In this document: positions 51,729 to 60,359 of the stretch, one piece after another | Position numbering within the stretch: position 1 is the stretch's first letter | How the letters are laid out: each line of letters begins with the position of its first letter | Assembly: GCA_002021875.1 (NCBI GenBank) | Contig: CP018627.1 | Location: 10,478,001-10,542,000, forward strand | Reading direction: 5' to 3' | Length of the DNA stretch: 64,000 nucleotides | DNA from: Streptomyces hygroscopicus | GTDB lineage: Bacteria > Actinomycetota > Actinomycetes > Streptomycetales > Streptomycetaceae | Program-made: the position numbers and the translations under genes | Notes under the pieces: model-generated | Seen by the model: only the letters and a program-made list of their open reading frames with translations | Told to the model about the DNA's origin: nothing | Databases searched by the model: none

Positions 51729-54525
51729 ACGGGAGGCCGAACTGGCCCAGGTCGCGGAGGCCCTGCGGGCCGGGGCGGCGGGCGACTCGTCGCTGGTGTT
51801 ACTCACCGGCCCCATGGGCATCGGCCGGACCGCGCTGCTGCAGCAGCTGCCGATGCTCGCCGAGGGCGAGGAGATCCACGTCCTGCGCGCCAACGCCGCG
51901 CCGGTGGAGCAGGACTTCGCCCTCGGCGTGGTCCGCCAGCTCTTCGACAGCCTGCTGACCGGTGTCCCGGAGGAACTCCACGAGTGCCGGCTGGGGGGAG
52001 AGGGCGACCTCTACCGGACGGTCTTCTCCGACGACGCCCCGCTGCTCGACGACGGCGGAACTCGAACGATGCCCGAGGAGGCGCTGTACGGCCTGCGCTC
52101 GGCGGTGGCTGCGGTCAGCGCCGACAGCCCGCTGCTCATCCTGGTGGACGACCTGCAGTGGGTCGACGCCCCGTCGCTGCGCTGGCTCGCCTTCCTCGTC
52201 AAGCGGTTGCACGGGCTGCGCGCCGTGGTCGTCTGCGCGCTGCGGGACGGCTACCGGCGCCCCGGGGACCCTCTGCTGCGGGAGCTCGTCGACGCGGCGC
52301 GGCGGGAGCTGCGCCCCGCGCCGCTGTCGCTGGGCGCCACCAAGGAAGTGATCCACGAGCAGTTCGGCGTGCCGGGGGACGAGGAGTTCGCCCGCGCCTG
52401 CCATGAGACCTCCGCGGGCAACCCGCTGTTCCTGAAGTCGGTGCTGGCGGACCTGGCCATGGGCGGCCTGCGGCCCACCGCCGAGCAGGTCGAGGCGGTC
52501 CGCTCGCTGCGCCCCGCCCTGCTGCGCGAGCGGCTGGCCGGCTCCCTGCGCGTCCAGCCGCGGCCGGCGCGGGACCTGGCCGCGGCCATCGCGGTCCTCG
52601 GCGGCCAGGCGGAACCGGACCTGCTGGCCCGGCTGGCCGGGCTGGACCCGATCGGCTTCCTGGCCACGCTGCGCGACCTCCACGAGGTGGGGCTGCTCGC
52701 CGCCGAGCAGGAGCCGCGCTTCCTCCACCGGGTGGTGCAGGACGCGGTCGAGTCCTCGATGACCGTGGCGGAACGGGAGCGGCTGCACGACGCCGCGGCG
52801 GCCCTGCTGTACCACGACGGACGCCCCGCCGAACTGGTCGCCGCCCAGCTCATGGCCGTCACCAGCTCGAGCCATCCCTGGGCGGTGGAGGTGCTGCGGG
52901 CCGCGGCGGACACCGCGCTGCGCCGCGGAGCGCCGCGTACCGCCGCCCGCTATCTGCGCCGCGCCCTTCTGGACGGCTCGCTGGCGGGGGAGGGCCGGGC
53001 CCGGCTGCTGATCGATCTGGCCACCGCGGAGCGCGGCTTCGACCCGGCCGCCTGCGAACGCCATATCTCCCAGGCGATACCCCTGCTGACCACGCCCAGG
53101 CTCCGGGCCGCCGCGGCCCTGCGGATCTCGCCGACCATCGTGGGCCTGGGTCCCCCGTCGGCCATCGATCTGCTGCACCAGGTCGCCGAGGACCTGGGGC
53201 CCGCGACCTCGCTGGAGGGCACGGCGCGAGATGTGGCGCTGCGGCTCGAGGCGCGGCTGCGACACGCCGGACACGAGGATCCGGCGGAGCTGGCCGCCGC
53301 GGTGGAGCGGCTGTCCGCGCTGGGGGAGGATCCGGCGCTGATCACCGCGGCCGAGCGGGAGCTGACGGCGGTGCTGCTCAACTCGGCGGTGCTCACCGCC
53401 CGATGGCCCGCGGCCGAGGTCTCCCGGCTGGCGAACCGCATCCTGGAGCGTGAACCCGCCACCTCCGAACAGGTCCACACCCCGCTGCCGCTGGTGGTGA
53501 TCGGGCTGGTCGCCGCCGATTCGGTACGGGGGATCAGCTCCTGGCTCGCGATGGAACAGCAGACGCGGCGGCAGGGCGGCACGGTCGCCGACGCGCTCGT
53601 CAACGTCCAGCAGGCGATGGTGCTCAGCGCCCGGGGGCGCGTCTCCCAGGCGCGTGAGTACGCCGAGCGGGCCGTGCGGCTGGCCGAGGTGCACTGGCAG
53701 GAGGCCGGGGTCGTCTCCACCCTCGCCCTCACCCGCGTCGCCCTGGACCTTCAGGACCCCGTACTGATCGAGCGGATTCTGGACGGCCCCGGGCGGCGGC
53801 GCTCCTCGAGCCTGGCCCTGACCGCGACGCTGCAGTTCGCCAAGGCGGCGCAGGACGCCGGGAACGGACGCTGGACCAGCGCCCTGGAAACCCTCCTGGC
53901 CTGCGGCCGACAGCTGGAGGCATCGGGCTGGCGCAACCCCGTGCTCTTCGCCTGGCGGCCCTGGGCGGCCGAGCTTCACCGGCGCGTCGGCGACCCCGGC
54001 GCGGCCGGGGCGCTGGCCGAGGAGGAGCTGCTGCGGACGAAGGAGTGGGGCGCCCCGGTGGCGCTGGGCCGCGCGCTGCGGGTGAAGGCCCGGCTGCTCG
54101 GCGGTGACCAGGGGGTGCGGCTGCTGCGTGAATCGGTCGATGTGCTGCGCGCCTCGGCCGATGAACTGGAACTCGCCCGCACGCTCCTGTCGCTGGGCCG
54201 GCAGCTGAGACCGGGCGGCGAGGCGACGGCGGTGCTCCAGGAGGCCGGTGGCCTGGCCGCGGCGTGCGGGGTCCCATGGCTGGTCGAGCGGATCCGCGCC
54301 GCGGACGGCAGCGGTGCGTCGGCCGCCCCGCCGGAGGCGGCCCTCACCCGAACCGAGCGCACCGTGGCCTCCCTTGTGGGACGCGGCCTCACCAACCAGG
54401 AGGTCGCCGCCGAGCTGGGGGTGAGCTCCCGCGCCATCGAGAAGCATCTGACGAGTTCCTATCGCAAACTGGGCGTCTCCGGACGCCGCGAGCTCATCGA
54501 GCTGCTGCCTCGCATGGATTCGTGA
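51718..54525 (+). CDS. LAL-family LuxR regulator 3 (Walker A Lys replaced by Arg)
   Basis: 935 residues from an ATG that overlaps the LAL2 stop by 11 bases; a GGAGGCGGA site lies inside LAL2. N-terminal LEREAELAQVAEAL, Walker A GPMGIGRT (31-38) with Arg37 (codon 51826-51828) instead of Lys, Walker B LLILVDDLQWVD. Helical repeats follow, and the C-terminal helix-turn-helix (about 875-930) reads LTRTERTVASLVGRGLTNQE, VAAELGVSSRAIEKHLTSSY and RKLGVSGRRELIEL. The size and order fit NysRIII-type regulators. Lys-to-Arg at this position usually lowers or abolishes ATPase activity. The gene ends 252 bases before the PAS-LuxR gene. Confidence 0.9.
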   Translation: MLLEREAELAQVAEALRAGAAGDSSLVLLTGPMGIGRTALLQQLPMLAEGEEIHVLRANAAPVEQDFALGVVRQLFDSLLTGVPEELHECRLGGEGDLYRTVFSDDAPLLDDGGTRTMPEEALYGLRSAVAAVSADSPLLILVDDLQWVDAPSLRWLAFLVKRLHGLRAVVVCALRDGYRRPGDPLLRELVDAARRELRPAPLSLGATKEVIHEQFGVPGDEEFARACHETSAGNPLFLKSVLADLAMGGLRPTAEQVEAVRSLRPALLRERLAGSLRVQPRPARDLAAAIAVLGGQAEPDLLARLAGLDPIGFLATLRDLHEVGLLAAEQEPRFLHRVVQDAVESSMTVAERERLHDAAAALLYHDGRPAELVAAQLMAVTSSSHPWAVEVLRAAADTALRRGAPRTAARYLRRALLDGSLAGEGRARLLIDLATAERGFDPAACERHISQAIPLLTTPRLRAAAALRISPTIVGLGPPSAIDLLHQVAEDLGPATSLEGTARDVALRLEARLRHAGHEDPAELAAAVERLSALGEDPALITAAERELTAVLLNSAVLTARWPAAEVSRLANRILEREPATSEQVHTPLPLVVIGLVAADSVRGISSWLAMEQQTRRQGGTVADALVNVQQAMVLSARGRVSQAREYAERAVRLAEVHWQEAGVVSTLALTRVALDLQDPVLIERILDGPGRRRSSSLALTATLQFAKAAQDAGNGRWTSALETLLACGRQLEASGWRNPVLFAWRPWAAELHRRVGDPGAAGALAEEELLRTKEWGAPVALGRALRVKARLLGGDQGVRLLRESVDVLRASADELELARTLLSLGRQLRPGGEATAVLQEAGGLAAACGVPWLVERIRAADGSGASAAPPEAALTRTERTVASLVGRGLTNQEVAAELGVSSRAIEKHLTSSYRKLGVSGRRELIELLPRMDS

Positions 54526-54660
54526 ACGTAGCGTTAACGGCGATAATTGGCGGGTGTTTGACGAGGATTCGTGAACCGACCGTACCGGCCCACCGAAGCG
54601 GTGGGGTGCGGACCGAACCTTCGGACCACCCCACCACGGGATTGGGCGGCGACACCCCTG

Positions 54661-54696
54661 TTGACGTTGACTTCCGTACTCGTAGATCCCTAGTCT
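54661..54696 (+). promoter_or_regulatory. Candidate promoter(s) of the PAS-LuxR gene
   Basis: Two overlapping options: TTGACG (54661) with TAGATC (54683), spacer 16; and TTGACT (54667) with TAGTCT (54691), spacer 18. Downstream, an A/T-rich stretch (54715-54760) contains two TATTCGG copies and GAATATTC. Confidence 0.5.
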
Positions 54697-54776
54697 CAAT
54701 TCTGAAATGAACATTTGGAATTGAATATTCGGTATTCGGTTCCGAATTCTGAGAATTAGGAAGGGATGGCAGTCCC

Positions 54777-55463
54777 TTGGCATTGCCTTTACTGACCGAT
54801 TCGGCTCGGCCAACCCCCCACGAGCTTGGACACGAGCAGACCGAGTACACGGATCTATTGCGCCAGTTCGACCAGCCAGGGGCCTGTGTCGTCTGTCTTG
54901 ACCCGTCGCTCACCGTCCAGCAGGCGAACCGGGAGTTCTTCCGGCAGTTCGACGACGCCTCCACGGACGTTTGCGGCCGTGACTTCTGTGACCTTCTGCA
55001 CCCCAGTGTGCGGCAGGCGGTGAAGCGGCAGTTCACCCGGCTCCTCGACGGCTCCCGTCACCGGTTCACCACCCATGTGGTGGCCATCGGGGCCGAGGGG
55101 GCCGCCTTCACCAGCGGGCTCACGGCGGTCGCCGTGCGCGAGGGCTCCGCCCATGTGGCCTCGATCCTGGTGGTCCTGCGGCCCACGGCGGGTGGCGAGG
55201 AGGTGGACATGGTCACCGACCGTAAGAAGCTCCTCACCGAGACCGAGGCGCGCATTCTGGAGGGCATCGCTGCCGGGCTCTCCACGATCCCCCTGGCCTC
55301 CCGGCTCTACCTCAGCCGGCAGGGTGTCGAGTACCACGTGACACGGCTGCTGCGGAAGCTGCGGGTGCCCAACCGGGCCGCCCTCGTCTCCCGCGCCTAC
55401 TCCATCGGCGTCCTCAACGTCGGCTGCTGGCCGCCAAAGGTCGTCGACGACTTCGTCAAATGA
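54777..55463 (+). CDS. PAS-LuxR regulator of the PimM/NysRIV type
   Basis: 228 residues. The PAS domain (about 30-140) has QPGACVVCLDPSLTVQQANR, EFFRQF, GRDFCDLLHPSVRQAVKRQF and TRLLDGSRHRFTTHVVAIG. The C-terminal LuxR helix-turn-helix (about 155-215) has TETEARILEGIAAGLSTIPL and LYLSRQGVEYHVTRLLRKLR, followed by VPNRAALVSRAYSIGVLNVG. These sections, including the final CWPPKVVDDFVK, match the PAS-LuxR group of polyene regulators (PimM, AmphRIV, NysRIV). In that group the regulator activates polyene macrolide genes. The start is a TTG, 12 bases after AGGAAGG; a tiny ATG frame at 54766 lies in between. No GGGA-WW-TCCC operator core was seen nearby. Confidence 0.88.
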   Translation: MALPLLTDSARPTPHELGHEQTEYTDLLRQFDQPGACVVCLDPSLTVQQANREFFRQFDDASTDVCGRDFCDLLHPSVRQAVKRQFTRLLDGSRHRFTTHVVAIGAEGAAFTSGLTAVAVREGSAHVASILVVLRPTAGGEEVDMVTDRKKLLTETEARILEGIAAGLSTIPLASRLYLSRQGVEYHVTRLLRKLRVPNRAALVSRAYSIGVLNVGCWPPKVVDDFVK

Positions 55464-55486
55464 CGCGCGCCCCGCGGGTGCCGACA

Positions 55487-55530
55487 GACGCGCCGCGGCC
55501 GGCCCGGATCCGGGCCGGCCGCGGCGCGTC
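55487..55530. terminator. 44-bp perfect palindrome, bidirectional terminator
   Basis: A perfect inverted repeat centred on GGATCC (55487-55508 with 55509-55530) sits between the convergent PAS-LuxR and PucR genes. It contains repeated GGCCGGCCC and CGCGCCGCGG-like blocks. Confidence 0.85.
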
Positions 55531-55536
55531 GCCATG

Positions 55537-57222
55537 TCAGGACGGGGCCGGGCCCCGGGACAGCCGCAGCAGACGGAAGGCGGTGAGCGCCACATGGAGT
55601 TGGGTGCGCTGCTCACCCGACTCCAGATCGCAGCCGAGCACCCGCTCTATCGAGTGCAGCCGCTGGTAGAACGCCTGGCGGGACAGGTTCGCGCGCTTGG
55701 CGGCCACCGTCTTGTTGCCCGCCGCGTCCAGAAAGGTGTGCAGCACCGGCAGCAGATCGGTGCCGTGCCGCTCGTCGTAGTCCACCAGCCGTCCCAACTG
55801 CCGCTCCACGAACTCCTGGAGCCGCACATCGCCGCGCAGCGCGTACAGCAACTGCCGCAGCCCGATGTCGGACAGCTCGTGGAACGCCTTGTCCGGCGTC
55901 CCCGGAACGGCGGCGTCCGCGACCCGCGCCGCCTGCTGGAACGACCGGGCGGTCTGTGACAGCTCCGACACCTCCGAGCCGACGCTGATCACGGCCTCCG
56001 GACGGGACTCCCGCACCGACCGGCTCAGCCGCTCCACCAGCGGCCGCCAGGGCGTGGCGGCGGGCAGGGCCAGCAGAACCCCTATGTGGTCACCGGGCAC
56101 CGCGCCGACCAGCACGGCGGCCCCGGCCGCCCCCAGCTCGTCCGTCAGCCGGTCCTCCAGCTCGGTCGTCTCCCCGGCGCCGGGGCCGGGGCTGACCAGT
56201 GCCACCATCAGCCGGCGGCCCGCGACCGGCACGCCCAGCGCCTCGGCCCTGGCCCGGGCCTCCCCCATCGAACGGCAGCGCTGCTCCACCAGGTCCAGCA
56301 GCAGCGTGCGCTGGGCCCGCCGCTCCCAGCGGGTGTGATGGGTGAGCCGGGCGATGGTCAGGGCCGTGGCGGTGCGCTCCAGGACCATCGCGTCCTCGGG
56401 ACCGACCGCCGAGTGCCCGGCCCCGTCCGGGAGCATCAGCAGCCGCCCCCACCGCTCGCCCCGGTACTCCACCGCGGTCACCAGCCAGTCCTCCGGACCG
56501 CTCAGCCCGGTCCGGTCGGGCGAGGGCGTGGCGCGCGAGCGCCGCTCCCAGCCGGTCAGCGCCCCCTCCACGCCGCGCCCCGGCGAACCGCAGATCACGG
56601 CCTGGTGCACCAGGTTCTCCAGCACCACGGGATGCCCGCTCATCTCGGCCGCCATGTCCACCACCTCCTCGGGCCCGGCGCCCCGCAGGGTCAGCGCGGT
56701 GAAGGTGTCATGGACGTCCTGGGCCCGGCGCAGGCTCTCCACCTGACTGCCGACGATCAGGGAGTGGAGGACCTGGGTGACCTCCACGAAGTTCACGGTC
56801 CGGGAGAGCAGGACGAGCGGGAAGTCCCGCGCCAGACAGGCCCGCACCAGCTCCGACGGCGGCCGGTGGTAGCGCCGCACCAGCTCGATGACCAGCCCGG
56901 CGGCGCCGATGTCCGCGAGCTCGTCGACATACCGGCGGACCAGCGCCGGGTCCTCGGGCAGCGGCATCCCGGTGGTCAGCACCAGCTCCCCGCCCTTGAG
57001 GAAGGACGCCGGGTCGAGCAGTTCGGTGACATGTACCCAGCGGACCGGCCGGGACAGCTGCCCATGGCCGGACACCACCTCCGGCACCCCGGCGGCCAGC
57101 ACCGGAAGCCGCAGCACGTCGGCGAGGCTGAGGGGGGAGCGCCCCGGGACCCGCGGGGGCCCGGCGGGGCGGGACGGCGGCCGTCCGGCGGCGTCGTACG
57201 CGGTGCCGCCGGAGCCGTTCAT
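55537..57222 (-). CDS. PucR-family transcriptional regulator
   Basis: 561 residues from the ATG at 57222; a frame 12 codons longer is possible. The N-terminal PucR domain (about 30-150) has LADVLRLPVLAAGVPEVVSG, VRWVHVTELLDPASFLKGGELVLTTGMPLP, with core HVTELLDPASFL. A GGDEF-like middle follows. The C-terminal PucR helix-turn-helix (about 495-550) reads LLPVLHTFLDAAGNKTVAAK and RANLSRQAFYQRLHSIERVL, then GCDLESGEQRTQLHVALTAF. It diverges from the GABA aminotransferase and aldehyde dehydrogenase genes. This arrangement is a frequent design for GABA or polyamine catabolism in actinobacteria, so it probably activates them on sensing an amino-acid-derived signal. Confidence 0.9.
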   Translation of the reverse strand: MNGSGGTAYDAAGRPPSRPAGPPRVPGRSPLSLADVLRLPVLAAGVPEVVSGHGQLSRPVRWVHVTELLDPASFLKGGELVLTTGMPLPEDPALVRRYVDELADIGAAGLVIELVRRYHRPPSELVRACLARDFPLVLLSRTVNFVEVTQVLHSLIVGSQVESLRRAQDVHDTFTALTLRGAGPEEVVDMAAEMSGHPVVLENLVHQAVICGSPGRGVEGALTGWERRSRATPSPDRTGLSGPEDWLVTAVEYRGERWGRLLMLPDGAGHSAVGPEDAMVLERTATALTIARLTHHTRWERRAQRTLLLDLVEQRCRSMGEARARAEALGVPVAGRRLMVALVSPGPGAGETTELEDRLTDELGAAGAAVLVGAVPGDHIGVLLALPAATPWRPLVERLSRSVRESRPEAVISVGSEVSELSQTARSFQQAARVADAAVPGTPDKAFHELSDIGLRQLLYALRGDVRLQEFVERQLGRLVDYDERHGTDLLPVLHTFLDAAGNKTVAAKRANLSRQAFYQRLHSIERVLGCDLESGEQRTQLHVALTAFRLLRLSRGPAPS

Positions 57223-57424
57223 GCCGCTCACTCTGGCAAGCCCCCGCGCCGAGCGCAACCATCACCCCGCCCGGCATCTTGACAAGAGCCGTGTGGGAGG
57301 TCGTTGACAGATCGTCCATACCGATCACCACCCCGCGACACAGTGATCATTGTCCTGACCGGGTTCGGCCCCTCACCCTCGAAGTGTCCGAGCGCATCGC
57401 CGACCTGTGCGTGTGGGAGAGAAC
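57223..57424. promoter_or_regulatory. Divergent control region of pucR-like and gabT genes
   Basis: About 200 bases between the divergent starts. TTGACA at 57304-57309 is a consensus -35 box, but a fitting -10 is not clear. TGATCA occurs at 57344-57349 inside GTGATCAT. The operator is unknown. Confidence 0.35.
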
Positions 57425-58684
57425 ATGACCAATCTGTCGCCGCAGCTCCGTCAAGCCACTCCGGTGGTCGCCGTCCGAGGAGAGGGCGCCTACATCGACG
57501 GCGAGGACGGGCGGCGATACCTCGACTTCACCGCGGGCATCGGCGTCACCAGCACCGGACACTGCCATCCGCGGGTCGTCGCCGCCGCGCAGGAGCAGGT
57601 GGGCACGCTCATCCACGGCCAGTACACGACCGTCATGCACCCACCGCTGCGGCGGCTGGTCGAGAAGCTCGGCGAGGTGCTCCCCACGGGCCTCGACAGT
57701 CTGTTCTTCTCCAACTCCGGCAGCGAGGCCGTCGAGTCGGCCCTGCGCCTCGCCCGCCAGGCCACCGGCCGGCCCAACGTTCTGGTCTGCCACGGCGGAT
57801 TCCACGGCCGCACCGTGGCCGCCGCCTCCATGACCACCTCCGGAACCCGTTTCCGCTCCGGCTTCTCGCCCCTGATGAGCGGCGTCGTGGTGACCCCGTT
57901 CCCCACGGCCTACCGGTACGGCTGGGACGAGGAGACCGCGACCCGGTTCGCCCTGCGGGAGCTGGACTACGTCCTGCAGACCATCTCCCCGCCCGACGAC
58001 ACCGCCGCGATCATCGTCGAACCGGTGCTCGGCGAGGGCGGCTACGTACCCGCCACCGAGGGCTTCCTGCAGGGCCTGCGGGAGCGGGCCGACCGCCATG
58101 GCTTCCTGCTGATCCTGGACGAGGTGCAGACCGGGGTGGGCCGCACCGGACGGTTCTGGGGCCACGACCACTTCGGCATCCGCCCCGACATCCTGGTCAC
58201 CGCCAAGGGACTGGCCAGCGGCTTCCCGCTGTCCGGCATCGCCGCCTCCGAGGAGCTGATGAGCAAGGCATGGCCCGGCTCCCAGGGCGGCACCTACGGT
58301 GCCAACGCCGTGGCCTGCGCGGCCGCCGCCGCCACCCTCGACGTGGTCCGCGAGGAGAACCTGGTGGCCAACGCCGAGGCCATGGGGGCGCGGCTGCGCA
58401 GCGGCCTGGAGGACGTGGCCGCCAAGACCCCGGCCATCGGCGATGTGCGCGGCCTCGGCCTCATGCTGGCCAGCGAATTCGTCACCGAGGACGGGGAACC
58501 CGACCCGGCGACCGCGGCCCGGGTGCAGCGCGCCGCCGTGGACGAGGGACTGTTGCTGCTCCTGTGCGGGGCCTGGAACCATGTGGTCCGGATGATCCCC
58601 GCCCTCGTCGTCGACGAAGCGGCGATCGACGAGGGCCTGCGCGCCTGGTCCGCCGCCGTCAGCGCCGGAACAGCGGACTCCTGA
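57425..58684 (+). CDS. gabT: 4-aminobutyrate aminotransferase (class III)
   Basis: 419 residues from an ATG preceded by GGGAGAGA; the ATG six codons earlier has no site. Class-III signatures: TAGIGVTSTGHCHPRVVAAA, FFSNSGSEAVESALRLAR, FHGRTVAAASMT, and the PLP block LILDEVQTGVGRTGRFWGHD with Asp. The lysine is in VTAKGLASGFPLSG, near residue 261. It transfers the amino group of GABA (or another omega-amino acid) to 2-oxoglutarate to give succinic semialdehyde. It is directly followed by an aldehyde dehydrogenase of the GabD type, so the pair completes GABA breakdown to succinate. Confidence 0.9.
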   Translation: MTNLSPQLRQATPVVAVRGEGAYIDGEDGRRYLDFTAGIGVTSTGHCHPRVVAAAQEQVGTLIHGQYTTVMHPPLRRLVEKLGEVLPTGLDSLFFSNSGSEAVESALRLARQATGRPNVLVCHGGFHGRTVAAASMTTSGTRFRSGFSPLMSGVVVTPFPTAYRYGWDEETATRFALRELDYVLQTISPPDDTAAIIVEPVLGEGGYVPATEGFLQGLRERADRHGFLLILDEVQTGVGRTGRFWGHDHFGIRPDILVTAKGLASGFPLSGIAASEELMSKAWPGSQGGTYGANAVACAAAAATLDVVREENLVANAEAMGARLRSGLEDVAAKTPAIGDVRGLGLMLASEFVTEDGEPDPATAARVQRAAVDEGLLLLLCGAWNHVVRMIPALVVDEAAIDEGLRAWSAAVSAGTADS

Positions 58685-58773
58685 CGCGCACCGCATATCG
58701 CCCAACGGGAGCCCGATCCGCCCGCCGGTCCGAACCCCTCGGACCGGCGGCGGTCACGAAGGAGATTGCCCCT

Positions 58774-60246
58774 ATGCCCACCCCCTCGTACCCCTCGGCC
58801 GCCGAGGTACTCGCGGCGGTGCCCAAGCAGCTCTACATCGCCGGATCGTGGTCCGACGCGGCCGGCGGTCGGACCATGCCGGTCGACGACCCGGCCACCG
58901 GTGAGGTGCTGTGCGAGGTCGCCGACGCCGCCCCCGCCGACGGGCAGCGCGCCCTGGCCGCCGCCGAGGACGCCCAGGAGAAGTGGGCGGCCACCGCGCC
59001 CCGCGCGCGCAGCGAGATCCTGCGCCGCGCCTATGAGCTGATCACGGAGCGGGCCGACGCGCTCGCCGCGCTGATGACCGCCGAGATGGGCAAGCCGCTG
59101 GCCGAGGCGCGGGGTGAGGCGGCTTACGCCGCGGAGTTCTTCCGCTGGTTCTCGGAAGAGGCCGTACGCATCGAGGGCGGGTTCTCCACGCTGCCGGACG
59201 GCAGGAACCGCATGCTGCTGATGCGCCGCCCGGTCGGCCCCTGTCTGCTCGTCACGCCGTGGAACTTCCCGCTGGCCATGGGCACCCGCAAGATCGGCCC
59301 GGCCATCGCCGCGGGCTGCACCATGGTGCTCAAGCCCGCCCCGCAGACCCCGCTGTCCAGCCTGGCGCTCGCCGGCATCCTGGCGGAGGCGGGGCTTCCG
59401 GCCGGGGTGCTCAACGTGGTCACCACCTCCCGCGCGGGCGAGGTCGTGGAGCCGCTGCTGACCGGCGGGCACGTCCGCAAGCTCTCCTTCACCGGCTCCA
59501 CCCAGGTCGGCCGCACCCTGCTCGCCCAGTGCGCGCCCGCGGTGGTCCGCACCTCCATGGAGCTCGGCGGCAACGCCCCCTTCATCGTCTTCGAGGACGC
59601 CGACCTGGACGCCGCGGTCGAGGGCGCCATGACCGCCAAGATGCGCAACATGGGCGAGGCGTGCACGGCGGCCAACCGGTTCTTCGTCCACTCCTCCGTC
59701 GCGGCCGAGTTCGCCGACCGGCTCGCCCGCCGGATGGGCGCGCTGGAGGTCGGCCCCGGCAGCCGGCCCGGTGTCGACGTCGGGCCGCTCATCGACCGGG
59801 CCGGCCGTACCAAGGTCGAGGAGCTGGTCGCGGACGCCGTGGCACGCGGCGCCGAGGTCCTGGTCGGGGGCAGCACCCCCGAGGGCCCCGGCTGCTTCTA
59901 TCCGCCCACGGTGCTCACCGGCGTCTCCCCGGCCAGCCGGCTGATGGGGACCGAGATCTTCGGACCGGTCGCGGCCGTCCTCACCTTCGACGACGAGGAC
60001 GAGGTCGTCGCCACCGCCAACAGCACCGAATGGGGCCTGGTGGGCTATGTGTTCACCCAGGACCTGAGCCGTTCGCTGCGGGTGAGCGAGCGGCTCGAGG
60101 TCGGCATGGTCGGCCTCAACACCGGTCTGGTCTCCAACCCCGCGGCCCCCTTCGGCGGCGTCAAACAGTCCGGGCTCGGACGTGAGGGCGGCCGCGTCGG
60201 TATCGACGAGTTCCTGGAGTACAAGTACGTCGCGGTGCCGGTCTGA
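58774..60246 (+). CDS. gabD: Succinate-semialdehyde dehydrogenase-type aldehyde dehydrogenase
   Basis: 490 residues from an ATG nine bases after AAGGAG; the long open frame upstream is in the wrong phase for the gabT gene. ALDH motifs: PCLLVTPWNFPLAM (Asn), KPAPQTPLSSLAL, FTGSTQVGRTL (NAD site), MELGGNAPFIVF (general base Glu, near residue 262), GEACTAANRFF (catalytic Cys, near residue 297), and GPVAAVL. The GEACT(A)ANR pattern fits SSADHs. It uses NAD(P)+ to convert succinic semialdehyde to succinate. The spacing of 89 bases from the gabT stop suggests one operon, with the PucR regulator divergent upstream. Confidence 0.92.
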   Translation: MPTPSYPSAAEVLAAVPKQLYIAGSWSDAAGGRTMPVDDPATGEVLCEVADAAPADGQRALAAAEDAQEKWAATAPRARSEILRRAYELITERADALAALMTAEMGKPLAEARGEAAYAAEFFRWFSEEAVRIEGGFSTLPDGRNRMLLMRRPVGPCLLVTPWNFPLAMGTRKIGPAIAAGCTMVLKPAPQTPLSSLALAGILAEAGLPAGVLNVVTTSRAGEVVEPLLTGGHVRKLSFTGSTQVGRTLLAQCAPAVVRTSMELGGNAPFIVFEDADLDAAVEGAMTAKMRNMGEACTAANRFFVHSSVAAEFADRLARRMGALEVGPGSRPGVDVGPLIDRAGRTKVEELVADAVARGAEVLVGGSTPEGPGCFYPPTVLTGVSPASRLMGTEIFGPVAAVLTFDDEDEVVATANSTEWGLVGYVFTQDLSRSLRVSERLEVGMVGLNTGLVSNPAAPFGGVKQSGLGREGGRVGIDEFLEYKYVAVPV

Positions 60247-60359
60247 GGACCGGCCCCACCGCCGCAACGGCCGGGAGCACACCGTCGGAACCGGCGGGCG
60301 CGCCCGGCCGTTGCCTTCATGACGCGTTGCCTCCATGAACGCGGCGGTGAGGAGCGGAC

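Noticed and set aside
54700..54776. PimM-type operator (GGGA-WW-TCCC core) in front of the PAS-LuxR gene
   Set aside because: Only A/T-rich partial symmetry was found; the GGGA/TCCC arms are absent.
51799..54813. Minus-strand frame of 1004 codons
   Set aside because: Antisense to LAL3; residue composition is Arg/Gln/Gly-rich without domain content.
57304..58773. N-terminal extension of the aldehyde dehydrogenase frame across gabT
   Set aside because: It overlaps gabT in another phase; the ATG at 58774 has an AAGGAG site and the family-type N-terminus.
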